Assembly (NCBI RefSeq): GCF_040954645.1
Contig: NC_092806.1
Location: 160,266,328 to 160,330,327 of the forward strand
Direction of reading: 5' to 3'
Source: Diabrotica undecimpunctata
Lineage: Eukaryota > Arthropoda > Insecta > Coleoptera > Chrysomelidae
DNA: 64,000 nt
Shown here in pieces: positions 47,550-58,499 of the stretch. Position numbers and translations under genes: made by a program. A model generated the notes under the pieces. The model made no database searches. It was not told where the DNA came from and saw nothing but the letters and a program-made list of their open reading frames with translations. Position 1 is the stretch's first letter. Each line of letters opens with the position of its first letter.

Positions 47550-49162
47550 GTTATCTTAAATTTTATAAATACTTCTCTTAGATCATCAAAAATTCCAGAT
47601 TTATTAAAAGTCAGTACAGTTGTTCCAATACCAAAAGTTAATAATACTATTAAGGCGGATGAATTTAGACCTATAAATATACTTCCGCCCATTGAGAAAT
47701 TATTAGAATTGGTAGTATATGATCAAGTCATGGATCACATTGATAAAAATGAAATCTTAATGAACACTCAGTCAGGTTTTCGTAAAAAGTATTCATGTGA
47801 AACTGCACTGCAACTTTCACTTTGTAAATTCAGGTCTGAATTGGACAATAATAATTATGTAGTAGTAGTATTCCTTGATTTAAAAAGAGCGTTTGAAACT
47901 ATTGATCGTAATATACTTCTCACTAAATTAGAAGGCTATGGTATTGGAGGAAATGTTCTTGAATGGTTTAAAGATTACTTATTGAATAGAAAGCAACAAG
48001 TGAGGGTTGATGATATTACTTCTTCTGCAATTAGTGTTAATATTGGGGTACCTCAAGGTAGTGTCTTAGGACCCCTTTTGTTTATACTGTTATAAAATTC
48101 GATATAAACTTGTTTGTTAAATGTGATTTCTTTAATTTGTATGCAGATGACACCCTACTTGCATGTTTTGATTCAAACTTAGAAAATGCTGTATCTAAAA
48201 TGAACTCAGCATTGCAGTCTGTTAATAAATATTTAAAGATCAACAAACTAAAGTTAAATGTGCTAAAGACAAAGGCTATGATAATAACAACTAAATACAA
48301 ATACTCAAATATTGATATTAATACTATTAATCTTCAAATTGACAATGACAAAATAGAAATCATTACAACAATTAAGTACCTTGGTTTTCAATTGGATAAT
48401 TTATTGTCTTTTAATGACCATTTTAATTACCTATTAAAAAAGATTTCTAAAAAATTATACTTTTTTTCAAGAATATCTAAAAATTTGTCAACTGCAACTA
48501 AAATTACAGTTTTTAATGCAATTATTCAACCTCACTTCGATTTTTGCTCGTCAGTTATTTTTCTCTTCAATTTAAATCAATCGGCCCAGTTGCAAAAATT
48601 ATAAAATCGTGGAATGAGAATCATTATTGGTGGAAACAGATATACACCTATAGCAACAATACTTAGCATGCTGCAGTGGGTTTTAGTTCAACAAAGGGTC
48701 TTTTACCTTACAATGTCGTTCATTTATAAAATTCTAAATAATTTGGCCCCTGCTTACTTTTGTGAGTTTATTACACGGAATTGTGATATTCACAATTACC
48801 CTACTCGAGGTAAGTGCAATTTACACATTGTGAAAACAAAAAGGACGGCTTCAAGAAACTCTTTGTTGTTTAAGGGTTTTGATCTTTTTAATAAGCTTCC
48901 TCAAACAGTTAAAAGTTGTTCATCTATACAAATGTTTAAAAGCAAATTAATGGACCATATTAAAAGCACCAATAGTTAGGTAGTTGTTTTGTTGTCATGT
49001 TTTATGATATATATTATTGTTTTATATTTTTTAATAAGTGTAGATACTATATTTTAAGTGTAATTGTTATTTTTATCATATATGAATGTTATAAATTGAT
49101 TAATTTTGTATGTATTAGGGCTTTCCCTATTTTTGAATCAATAAACTTCTTCTTCTTCTTCT
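47545..49162 (+). mobile_element. CR1/L2-like non-LTR element nested in the RTE-like element
   Basis: The plus-strand sequence begins abruptly within the RT N-terminal region, runs through RT and C-terminal domain, and ends in AATAAACTTCTTCTTCTTC. On both sides the minus-strand RTE-like protein is interrupted between WNQKAKVRIEN and VNIDTETIEIKTG, showing nesting. The CR1/L2 affinity is inferred from motifs. The TSD was not resolved because the flanks are T-rich. Confidence 0.75.
47575..48978 (+). pseudogene. Reverse transcriptase of the nested CR1/L2-like element
   Basis: Motifs in order are STVVPIPKVNN, ADEFRPINILPPIEKLLE near 47655, TQSGFRKKYSCETALQLSL near 47765, VVFLDLKRAFETID near 47865, NIGVPQGSVLGPLLF near 48040, NLYADDTLLACFDSN near 48140 and KTKAMIITTKY. 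After a stop at 48602 the C-terminal region has NYPTRGK and SRNSLLFKGFDLFNKLPQ, typical of CR1/L2-type ends. Breaks occur at 48093-48130 and 48602. The YADD catalytic box is intact. Confidence 0.8.
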
Positions 49163-50352
49163 TCTATTTTCGATTCTAACCTTTGCTTTTTGATTCCAGT
49201 ACAGATTGACAATAACCCGTATATCTCGACTATTCACATTCTTTTCTTTTAACAGTTTTATGAGTTTCTGATGTCGTACTTTACCAAAAGCCTTTTGATA
49301 ATCTATAAAGCCGACATAGAGATCCATAGAGAATGGTTCATATCTAGTCGTCTTTGTGCGAGAACGTTAAAAGCGAACAGAGCCTCTCTCGCTCCTAGTC
49401 CTCCTCTGAATGCAAACTGGGTGTCATCTATATCTTCTTCTATTTTTTTGTATAGTCTTCCATGTATTATTTTGAGAAATATCTTAAGCGTGTGGCTTAT
49501 TAAGGAAATTGTTCTGTACTGGGAGCATTCTGTCGCATGTACTGACTTAGGTAATGTTACATACGTAGACAGCAACCAATCTTCGGGTATTACTCCTGTT
49601 GTATATATGTACTTTGTTGAACAGATTAAAAAGTATATGCAGTGTTTCTTCGTCAATGCATTTAATTAGCTCAGTGGGTATCTGATATGGACCTACTGAT
49701 TTTGCGGTCTTTGCATTTCTAATTGCCTGTTCTAATTCGCACATTATTATTTTCGGTCCTGTTTGTTCCTGTGGTTCTTCTTGTATCTTCTATCATCGTC
49801 GAATAGTTTCATTATGTATTATTGCCAAACTCTTAGTTTATCTTTGATATTTGCAATGAGTTTACCATTATCATATTTGAGTATCCCATAGTGTGCTCGC
49901 TTTTTGGTATTTGTTACTTCTTTTATTTTTTATGCATATTAAAACTGTCGTATTTTCTGTCATACTCTTCTACTTCTATGCATTGATCTGTTAACTACTT
50001 TTCCTTGGCCTTTTTTATCTCTACTTTGTAGTTTTTGATATTTTGGCTCATTTCTCCCTTTGGCTTTTCTCCTCTCTTCCATTAATTCTAGAATTTCTGA
50101 AGTCATCCTCTTCTGTTTTTTATTTGTCTTTTCAGGCTTTAAATTTTCTTCTGCAGCCTTTAGTAATTCCTTCTGAATAATGCTCCACTTTTCATTGACA
50201 TATTCTGATGTTAATATTTCTTCTCCTACTTCTGTTAGATTTGAGTTGACTTGTTGGATCACTTTTTGATGTATTTCTCTTTTTCTTAATTTTGTATAAT
50301 CAAACGTTTGTTTGTTTTTAGGTATTAAAATCTTTTTGAGTTTCACGAGCAT
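49127..50352 (-). pseudogene. Linker and N-terminal RT of the split RTE-like element
   Basis: Successive broken frames cover a lysine-rich linker (MTSEILELMEERRKAKGRN), the KSVGPYQIPTELIKCID block, the FRGGLGAREALFAF block and the FIDYQKAFGKVRH catalytic motif. The last true codons at about 49165 abut the T-rich tail of the inserted element. Confidence 0.75.
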
Positions 50353-51230
50353 TCTAGCTATCAGCGGTTGTGGTCTGAGTTGACATCTGTTCCGGGGTAT
50401 GCTTTTACTGCTTTAATTGAGTTTTTGTATCTATTTTTGACTAATATATTATAGTCTACTTGATTTCTGACTATGCGATCTTTGTTGTCTGCAGGAGATC
50501 TCCAAGTGTATAATCTTCTGTCGGGTAGTTGGAACTTGTTGTATGTTTGTCTTCAGCTAAACCATTATACTTTCTCTGAGTAAGGAGTGAAGCTTATAAC
50601 TGATTTATTAGTTTCTGTCTCTAACAAGATTGCGACTCCCTAGCGATGAACCGGATCGTTGTTTCCAGCATAATACATCATGCCGTTTTTTGGTTATAAG
50701 TTTGCCGGTGTCTGGCCATTGTACGTCACTTATGTATATTTATTTCCATTCTGGTCATTTCTTGTATTAAATTGTCTAATTTTCCTGGCTGGTACAAGCT
50801 TCTTACATTCCATGTTGCAAGTCTTATTGGTCTACATTTGCGTATTCTTAGACGTGGAATTTTATTATCTAAACGAGGATTTTGTTTGCTATCGACCTCC
50901 TCTTTTACATGATCGTTTCCTTCCCTGTCGGATCTTGGTTTCCGGATTCCATGATCAGTAACGATTTGACTTTTTTGCGTATTTGCTATGATGAATGACT
51001 AGAGATATTCTATTGAACCTTTAATGCAGTGGTTTCCCCTTTCCTTTGCATTCTTCTGCCGTTGACCAATTTATTGGTTCTTCCGCCTTTGGAGTCGATT
51101 TCTCAGCTCCAGGACAAAAGATTGTCCTACTACCTACCGACTCATCCTCCCGAAGCCGTTGGTCGGTAAGCAGGGGATTGCTTATACCGGTATACGCTTG
51201 AATGCTTTGGTTCAAAGTTTAGACGTCAAA

Positions 51231-52540
51231 ATTTATGTATGTTAAAGGTCAAAATGCGCAGAACTGACTACCTACCTAATAGTATCCATTTTTGTTGCTA
51301 TACTCAATTGTCATACTTTGCTGCAATAATAAATAAAACTAAAAAATATACGAAGAGAAATTTATTGTTTTCTAATTTTACAATTAATCTTACCTAAATG
51401 AATAAAATCACAGATATATTATTGTATAACAAATAGCTAAGACCTGATCAGTAGAAAAAAGTCTACGCACGAATATTACAAATTATTTAATAAAAAAATT
51501 ATCACAAGATTTGTAAACCTAGCTTTACAAACTTATAGTTATGGTTAAACGAACAATAAAGGGATTTTTCGTTTAGGTAGAACAGTTTCGCGACTGAAAA
51601 TAACTAACAGTAATAATGTTTGGAGTAACTACAATGAAACATTGAAAAGAAAATCATAATCAAAGGAAAATTAAACGTGTGAACTCTAGGGTCAATCAAT
51701 AACCTTTTTCTGAAAAGCTTAAATATAAAATTGTTTAAATATGGCTTATTAAACATCAACCGTGATGATAGTGAATAAACGTGAATTGCGGGTTGCTTAC
51801 ATATATCGTGAAACGCCACATGTAGGCAACCAGTACTTTTTAGTCGTAGTAGAAATTAAATGCTTAGTGAAAAGTAAACAAGAAGACCAAAACATAATTT
51901 AAAACAAAGTTATGAAATGTACGAGATTTTTAACTAAAAGAACAGCTGAGAACATGATGGAATACACAACAAACCGAACAAAAAAATCGAGAAAAGAAAC
52001 TAACAGACTGAATTCATATCGAGATGGTAAAACATACAGAAAATTAAAAAAAAATTTTATACAATTAAATTCTACATAGCAAAACTGTTCTGTAAAACTT
52101 TCAATGGTTAGAAACTGACAGAAATATAAACAGGGGTCGTATCGACCGGCATTTTTGTACCAGATAATTAGTAATTCATCGTTCTCTCAAAATACACACG
52201 GCTAAATGTTTACAATGGTTATCACGGAAGTTGAAAAACACCCTGTATATATCGATATAAATAAAAATAATTATCATCAACATACTGTACAATCACAAAG
52301 CCTATTTTACGACAACCGGATATTTACATTGTAATTCTACAGTAAAATCTACATATGTGAAATTATAAACAAAAATATTAAGTTTATAGCGCCCTTTTTG
52401 ATGCCTAGAAGACTTTTAGTGTCTTTGAAAAATATAATCATGTCGTAGATCGTCTGAAATAGAATAGTCCAGAATTATTTTAATGTGTATCGTTTGTACT
52501 TTATTTTTATATACACAAAGTCTTGGATGTCACTAAATAC
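51231..52540. other. Gene-free AT-rich stretch
   Basis: No coding region recognised. ACACCCTGTATATATCG near 52229 resembles the ends of the ACAGGGTGT repeat at 27990. Confidence 0.4.
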
Positions 52541-53084
52541 TAGGGGAGGGTAGTCCACAGTGAGACGCGGTACACAGTAAGACATTGCTTCTCACTTTCA
52601 AATTTGGCGCTCAATTAGGCTGATATTTTATTTGTGGATGCGATTCGTTTAGTGCCACATGCCGCTGTAGTGAATTCGCATTTTCCCGAGTTTTGTAAAA
52701 GAATATCCAAAAAACTATTTTAGTAGTTGCTTTTTAGAAGGTATTATTGAAGTAGTAATTAACAGCAGGTAGTTTAATTCGATAATTTCACTTCGAAATA
52801 TTATTATTATTGTTGTTGGCGCTAACCTCACAAAATTTCAACCATAGAAAATCACTTCTTAGAATAACGCCTTGGGTTAATTTATATCGAGTAAAATAGT
52901 ACACAGTGGGACACCACATTGGGTACACAGTGAGACTGTCTCAGTCTGTAATCAGTTTGTAGTTGGTATCTTAAATGTTGGTAATAATTTTTATAAATAA
53001 AGCAAAATTAATAATGAAGATTTTTTTTTGATAATGAAGATAATTAATTATGAACGTTACTATAATTCGGTATTCATTTCAGGT

Positions 53085-53667
53085 GGTAAGAAAACAGAAA
53101 CCAAGAAAAATTGCTACCTTTTCAAAAGAATCAATGAGTAGGGCGGTAAATTTAGTTATAAATGAGAACATGTCTTGCGAAGAGTCTCCGAATTATGTGC
53201 TGTAAAATTTCAAACGTTGCAAAGATATGTTGCTAAAAAACGCTTGACTGAAGGGGAAATCTCCATAATTATGGCTGCAATGTGTGCCATTGTTTCTGCT
53301 GCTGGAACTTCCCTGGCACCAGTCCTAGCATTTCCTAGGAAATTTTTCAAGCCGCTTATGTTACAAGGTGCTCCTTCCGATACATTAGGGTTGGCAGACA
53401 AACAAATAGTTCAATAAATAATTCTTCTCTATTAATTTATAATAATGCAGAGTGTCACATATCTGCAAAAATAGTTAACAGGGCTAGAGAGGCTTGAGTT
53501 TTTATATTAACTTTGCCTCCACATTGCAGCAATAAAATGCAGCCCCTTGATCTAACAGTTTTTGGTCCGTTTAAATCATATTATAACAGATAATGTGACA
53601 AGTGGATGCTAAACAATCCGGGTATTCCTTTAAAAATTTACAATATAGCCGAGTGTATTCGCCTTGC
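53085..53667 (+). pseudogene. pogo-like transposase, N-terminal and catalytic parts
   Basis: Broken frames read RKIATFSKESMSRAVNLVIN (start of the DNA-binding helix-turn-helix), then LRRVSELCAVKFQTLQRYVA near 53175 (recognition helix). The next segment, MCAIVSAAGTSLAPVLAFPR near 53281, belongs to the DDE domain, so an internal deletion has removed the region between. LPPHCSNKMQPLDLTVFGPF near 53518 is the conserved second-aspartate region of DDE_1 transposases. The frame then meets the retroelement insertion. Confidence 0.75.
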
Positions 53668-54960
53668 AGTTATTTCAATAACTGTACTCTTACACAAGAA
53701 GGGAGAAATAGCAGACCTGGAAAGATACAGACCAATCAGTCTCCTTAACCATCTTTATAAATTATACACCCGAATAATAACGAACAGATTTGAGACAAAG
53801 CTGGATTTTTACCAACCTCGGGAACAAGCCGGTTTCCGCCCTAATTACGGCACAAACGATCACCTGCAGTGCCTAAAAGCCCTGATAGAAAAAACTAACG
53901 AATATAACCGTCCCTTGGCATTGATATTTGTAGACTAAAAAGGCGTTTGATACAGTGGAACTACCGTCCATCTTAAGAGCACTACAAGATTGCAGAGTCG
54001 ACCACAGATATTGTAATATAGTTAAAAATATATATGAAAATGCCACAACAACCATAAGTCTACATTCAGCAACTAATAAAATAAAGATAAAAAGGGGAGT
54101 CAGGCAAGGTGATACCATGTCACCAAAGCTGTTCATGACCGTTCTTGAGTATGCATTTAAGAGACTAACATGGCAACAGAAAGGAATATCCATCGATGGA
54201 GAAAGATTAAACCATCTACGTTTTGCGGACGATATCGTGCTTCTGGGAGATCAAAGACATGCTCCAAGAACTGAATGACATACTACAAGAAACTGGGCTG
54301 GAGATAAATTTCGAGAAAACCAAAATGATGACCAATATGGTTCCCAGCGAAGAGGTACAGATCAATAACAACAAGGTAGAATTAATCGATAAATACACAT
54401 ACTTGGGTCATGAAATTAGAATAAGCAGAGACAACCAAACCTGCGAGCTAAATAGACGAATCACGTTGGGATGGGCGGCATATGGAAGGATGAGAGACAT
54501 TTTTAAAAGAAATACTCCAATTCACCTGAAAAGGAAGGCATTTAACCAATGCATCTTACCAGTCTTGACCTACGGAGCAGAGACCCTAACTTTAACGAAA
54601 GCTACTACCGAAAAACTGAGGGTAACACAAAGGCGAATGGAGAGATCAATGCTGGGCCTGACCTTGAAAGATCACGTGAGAAATGAGGAGATACGCCGAC
54701 GAACTGGCGTAGACGATATTATACTGCGAATCAATAAACAAAAGTGGAGGTGGGCTGGACATGTTGCTAGAATGGAAGACGGAAGATGGACGAAGAGATT
54801 ATTGGAGTGGAGACCAAGAGCCGACAAGCGAAGTCGAGGCAGACCACCCACCCGATGGACCGACGACCTAAGGAGAATAGAAACAAACTGGATTGCAGCA
54901 GCTAGAGATAGAGAGAACTGGAGACGTTTGGAGGAGGCCTATATCCAACAATGGATGTGA
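53668..54960 (+). pseudogene. Reverse transcriptase of the nested (GAT)n-tailed element
   Basis: RT motifs are LERYRPISLLNHLYKLYTRI near 53720, REQAGFRPNYGTNDHL near 53818, a damaged FVD..KAFDTVEL near 53930 with a stop, IKRGVRQGDTMSPKLF near 54089 and LRFADDIVLLGD near 54217, followed by a frameshift. The rest is open to TGA at 54958: LTYGAETLTLTKA, WRWAGHVARMEDGRW and SRGRPPTRWTDDLRR. Two frame breaks inactivate it. Confidence 0.85.
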
Positions 54961-54984
54961 AAGTGGGGCTGGATGATGATGATG
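53668..54984 (+). mobile_element. 5'-truncated (GAT)n-tailed RTE-like element inserted in the pogo transposase
   Basis: A perfect 11-bp duplication, ATTCGCCTTGC, at 53657-53667 and 54985-54995 brackets it. Removing the element and one copy rejoins the transposase reading from NIAECIRLA to FLDAFTP. The 3' end GGGGCTGGATGATGATGATG matches the end of the copy at 3806-6518. It begins within the RT and has no endonuclease. Confidence 0.92.
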
Positions 54985-54995
54985 ATTCGCCTTGC

Positions 54996-55965
54996 GTTTT
55001 TGGACGCTTTTACCCCCCAGCAATATAGTTAAGGATTTGAGAGGATTCACCCATTTAACCTTGATATATTTGGGGATGCTGATTTTCTTCCAGCGTGACT
55101 GTCAGACTGTTAGACACCGATAAGAGCACAGATCTATCTAATGCACCAGGTAAAAGTCATGTTAATGCTGCTGTAATAAATTCTGTTAGCGGAGATAATG
55201 ATGTTGAGACACCAAGTCGACAAGCTGAAGTGAATGAAGTTGCTCGAGTAATTCCGCCAAAAGAAGGCATTAAGTTTTTAAGCCCTGAAATTATACGAGA
55301 GTTCCTAAAGCAAGACCATGGAAGACTGCCAGGGCAAGAAGAAATAAAAAAAGCGCAGTGTTAACAGATACCTCTGAGAAATTACTTATTGAAGAAAAAG
55401 AACAAAAGAAGGCAATGAGAAAAAAAACTAAAACCTATATAAATGAATTAATATCGTTAAAAAAAGGGAAAAAACGTGAAGGTACCATCGAAAAGCAGAA
55501 ATATTTCAGAAGAAAGTGATACAAGTCAAAGTGAAGAGGAAGTCGAACATAAAGATGATTCCTCAGACATGGAAATATATGAAAAAAATTTTATGCTGGA
55601 TCAAGATTCAAATATTCCAATAACAGAAGGAAAATTTGTGCTCATACGGTTCCCTGGTAGAATATACTATGTTGGAAAAGTTACACGTAACAATATAGCT
55701 ATAATACCGCGTATTATTGCATATTTTTAAATTTTTCTTTTAATTACAGAAGGAAAAAAGCAGGATGAAGAGTTCAAAGTGTCGTTTTTGAGGACAAGCA
55801 AAAAAATAGACAATGCTTTTGTCTTTCCTAACGTAGAAGATGTCGCTTTTATAAGAAAGCCAGATGTATTTGTGCTTCCAGATCCATTTCCACCCGCCAC
55901 CAAGCGACAATGCAACATTTTTAAATTTGGTATAAAATTTTCGGGACTAGATGTTCGATAAGGAA
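54996..55965 (+). pseudogene. pogo-like transposase, C-terminal part
   Basis: After the insertion the transposase continues with FLDAFTP, then GFERIHPFNLDIFGDADFLP-like sequence (GFRATGIxPFN region) near 55032-55095. Next come a charged tail with FLSPEIIREFLKQDHGRLPG near 55276, GKFVLIRFPGRIYYVGKVTR near 55630 and FVFPNVEDVAFIRKPDVFVL near 55818. The C-terminal segments match those of pogo-like proteins in insects, where a FVxVxFxGKxxxxYYVGxI block precedes FxFPxxEDxxxI. Frames change several times. Confidence 0.7.
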
Positions 55966-56188
55966 ACTGAAATACCCATGTCTCACTGTGTACTGTATAC
56001 TGTCTCACGGTGAGACAGTTTTCATGAAAAAAAATGAACGCTTGTTCCCAATTTGTGTTTTAATCTATTGTATTGTTGGTTTAAATAGGCATATAAACCG
56101 TAGTTAAGGAATTAAATATAATTTTTGAAATTTCCGAGTTCTATTTAAAGAAATATGATTTTTGTCCCACTGTGGACCATCCTCCCTA

Positions 56189-56984
56189 TTATAGTCGTAA
56201 GATGAGCATAATAGGTTAAAAAAGAAGTTTATAGTTAGAATTATTGTTTAAAAATAACGATTAGAGCTACAAGATACGACAAAGCTACATGAACCTGACG
56301 AATTAGCTAAAAATTCCCTTGATCTTGTGACAAATCTGAAACTTTTCATAGTTTTGACCAATCAGAGAGCTATATTTTGCTCACTGATATAAAATTTCCA
56401 CAGATGTGGGAAACTTGGATAAAATGTGTTATAAAGTAATATAAAAATCATCTAGGCAACTTTCAAAACGTTAAAAAAAAACATAAACTACTATATATAC
56501 AACTTACATCTAATTAAAAAAAGCTAAATGATCAATTGAATTGTCTAAACGATACTTAAATTAAAAATATGAATTAGTGAAAAATCAGCTGTCAAACAAC
56601 ATCATCAGAATACTTTAGACCGGTGTTTATACAGTAGATAAACTTATTTACTAGATATTCACTGACAATGCCTAAAATAATTAGTTAAACGAGGTGGAAA
56701 TGATACAAGATTAATAGTAGCGTCCAGATACAGCGTTGGAATTGACCCAAATGATCATAAACATCGAAAAAGAAAATACAGAGCATACATTTGTTGGGTA
56801 TTTGATCCGAGTATTCAGTGAGGTAATCATTAAAAATGGCTGACAAGTGCTATATAACGAAATATTTTTGACAGATGTCAATAAATAAACAAATAAATTC
56901 TATCAAAATATGGAAAACGTAAAAACAAAAGAACCTATTCGAGCGTCTTCGATAAAAGCTGAAGACTATTAAATAATTAAGGAT
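56189..56984. other. Gene-free AT-rich stretch
   Basis: No feature recognised between the pogo element and the next retroelement fragment. Confidence 0.4.
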
Positions 56985-56994
56985 AGTCAATATT

Positions 56995-57229
56995 CATAAT
57001 AATCAAGGATAGAAAAATATGAGCTGCTGAGAATTATTATGCAAGGAAGTATCCAAGGAAAAAGAAGCATAGGAAGAAGACGCATCTCCTGGCTGAAGAA
57101 CCTTAGAGAATGGTTTAACTGTAGTTCACTACAACTTTTCAGAGCAGCAGCCAACAAAGTGACCATAGCCGTTATGATATCCAACCTCCGATAGGAGATG
57201 GATATCATAACGGCTCTTTAAGAAGAAGA
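56995..57229 (+). mobile_element. 235-bp 5'-truncated (AAG)n-tailed RTE-like element
   Basis: A perfect 10-bp duplication, AGTCAATATT, at 56985-56994 and 57230-57239 flanks it. The coding end reads LLRIIMQGSIQGKRSIGRRR, then ISWLKNLREWFNC and ISNLR before a stop. The 3' UTR has CCAACCTCCGATAGGAGATG followed by an (AAG)n tail, the same arrangement as at 21527-21559. Confidence 0.88.
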
Positions 57230-57239
57230 AGTCAATATT

Positions 57240-57840
57240 TTATCCACAATGTCGCCATAGAACATTGAAGTATTACAATTTTGAAACCGCACAACAATCT
57301 AGGGAATATTGAGTGATATAAGTGATTTTCATTGAAGTATTACTTGCCAAATAAGCCCATGTCGAATTATCTTGCAAAATGGCACCGATCCTCAATTTTT
57401 ATTGATAGCATCACTGAAATGAGAATTTGTTATGGTTTAGAACATAGTTAAGAGGGGGTAAGACTTAAAAATTGGACTCTATGCGGGAACACAGTAAGAG
57501 AATGAAGGAAAAAACGATGAAGAGGTTACGTTTACAGTTTTTAGTGATCGATCCGTACGAAGATAGATGAAAACAAACTATTTATATTAGCAGATAGGTT
57601 AGAAAACGCGATAATATGAGAGATAGAAATAATGATATCATGATTTGAACGCCTTCTGAAATATTGAATATGTAAATATTGAAAGAACACCCAGAACACC
57701 AACGCTGAAAGCCATGCAGATTTAACTGCTGATTAAGTTAGGACAGCTTAGAAATAAGCTATAAATTCAACATTGTTCCTTAAAGCACTTTGTTTGGGTG
57801 GCTAGTGAGCTTGATTTGGAGATTAGGTTTTGTTAGGTTA
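57240..57840. other. Gene-free stretch
   Basis: No gene or repeat recognised. Confidence 0.4.
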
Positions 57841-57848
57841 GATTCTGT

Positions 57849-57978
57849 CATAGACATAGAATACAAGTACACTGATCGTTACAATACCAGCCCGTTCAGT
57901 TCAGTTCAGTTTTCTCTATCGCACAGGGGGAACGGGCATGTAGTGCAGCTATCAGTCTATTTGTATTTTATGGCTATG
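57849..57978. mobile_element. 130-bp MITE related to the one in GINS1 intron 3
   Basis: The ends CATAGACATAGAATACAAG and TTTGTATTTTATGGCTATG are inverted near-copies and match the ends of 32963-33230. Flanking GATTCTGT and GGATCTGT agree at 6 of 8 positions, a possible aged duplication. The interior is shorter and contains a GTTCA repeat. Confidence 0.65.
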
Positions 57979-57986
57979 GGATCTGT

Positions 57987-58499
57987 TTGATGAAGTTAAT
58001 TTATGTTAGGTTAGGTTTTGTACAAAATTCTATATTGTTGTGGCAACATCGCATTTGGTAACGGACATTGGGGAATGAAAATGGCGAAAATTTTAATTTG
58101 TAAGTGATTTTTTTTTGTAAAAATTCCTGGATTTTATATGCTCAACTTTTAGTATTTTATTCGTGTTCAAAAGGACGACAACAAACCAAAATAACAAGAA
58201 AAAGAACATAGAAGATAAACACATTAAAATATGTAGGAGAGGTAAAAAAGTACAGAAAGCTACAAATATTAAAATATTACGATTAAATATTAAGTTACGA
58301 TGATACTTTGTATACACACTACATATTTGACGGTGTAGCGAATATGAAGATTATGGAATATTAACTGTGGAAATTGTCAAAACAAACACATAGAATAAAC
58401 CAAAAACTTCGAAAGTAACAAAAAGAAAATTCAAGAATATTCGAGAATGGACGTTAAGGTTATGATCCAGACGTTATGGTGATAGTAGGGTGACATTTA
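57987..58499. other. Spacer before satellite array
   Basis: No gene recognised. Confidence 0.4.

Larger units (their letters stand above)
47025..51230 (-). mobile_element. Near full-length but decayed RTE-like element, split by an insertion
   Basis: Reading the minus strand, the 5' region is at 50860-51230. It includes a short peptide with LLTDQRLREDESVGSRT. The apurinic endonuclease follows: IRLATWNVRSLYQPGKL near 50820, LYTWRSPADNKDRIV near 50500 and NSDHNPLIARM near 50370. Then come the linker (50340-49960) and the RT: FAFRGGLGAREALFAFNVL near 49390 and VGFIDYQKAFGKVRH near 49315. After the inserted element, KTGVRQGCVLSPLSFNLYS near 47490, IRFADDTAVFADS near 47370 and a truncated C-terminus follow. 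Frameshifts are frequent. It belongs with the family of 19464-21559. Confidence 0.8.
52543..56186 (+). mobile_element. pogo/Tigger-like DNA transposon with TIRs, interrupted
   Basis: The element is bounded by TA dinucleotides at 52541 and 56187. The terminal inverted repeats GGGGAGGGTAGTCCACAGTG (left) and CACTGTGGACCATCCTCCC (right) differ at few positions. Several subterminal copies of a (G)TACACAGTGRGAC motif occur near 52568, 52902 and 52920, and inverted near 55985-56015. It contains a broken pogo-type transposase on the plus strand and a retroelement at 53668-54984. Without that insertion the element would be about 2.3 kb. Confidence 0.85.
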
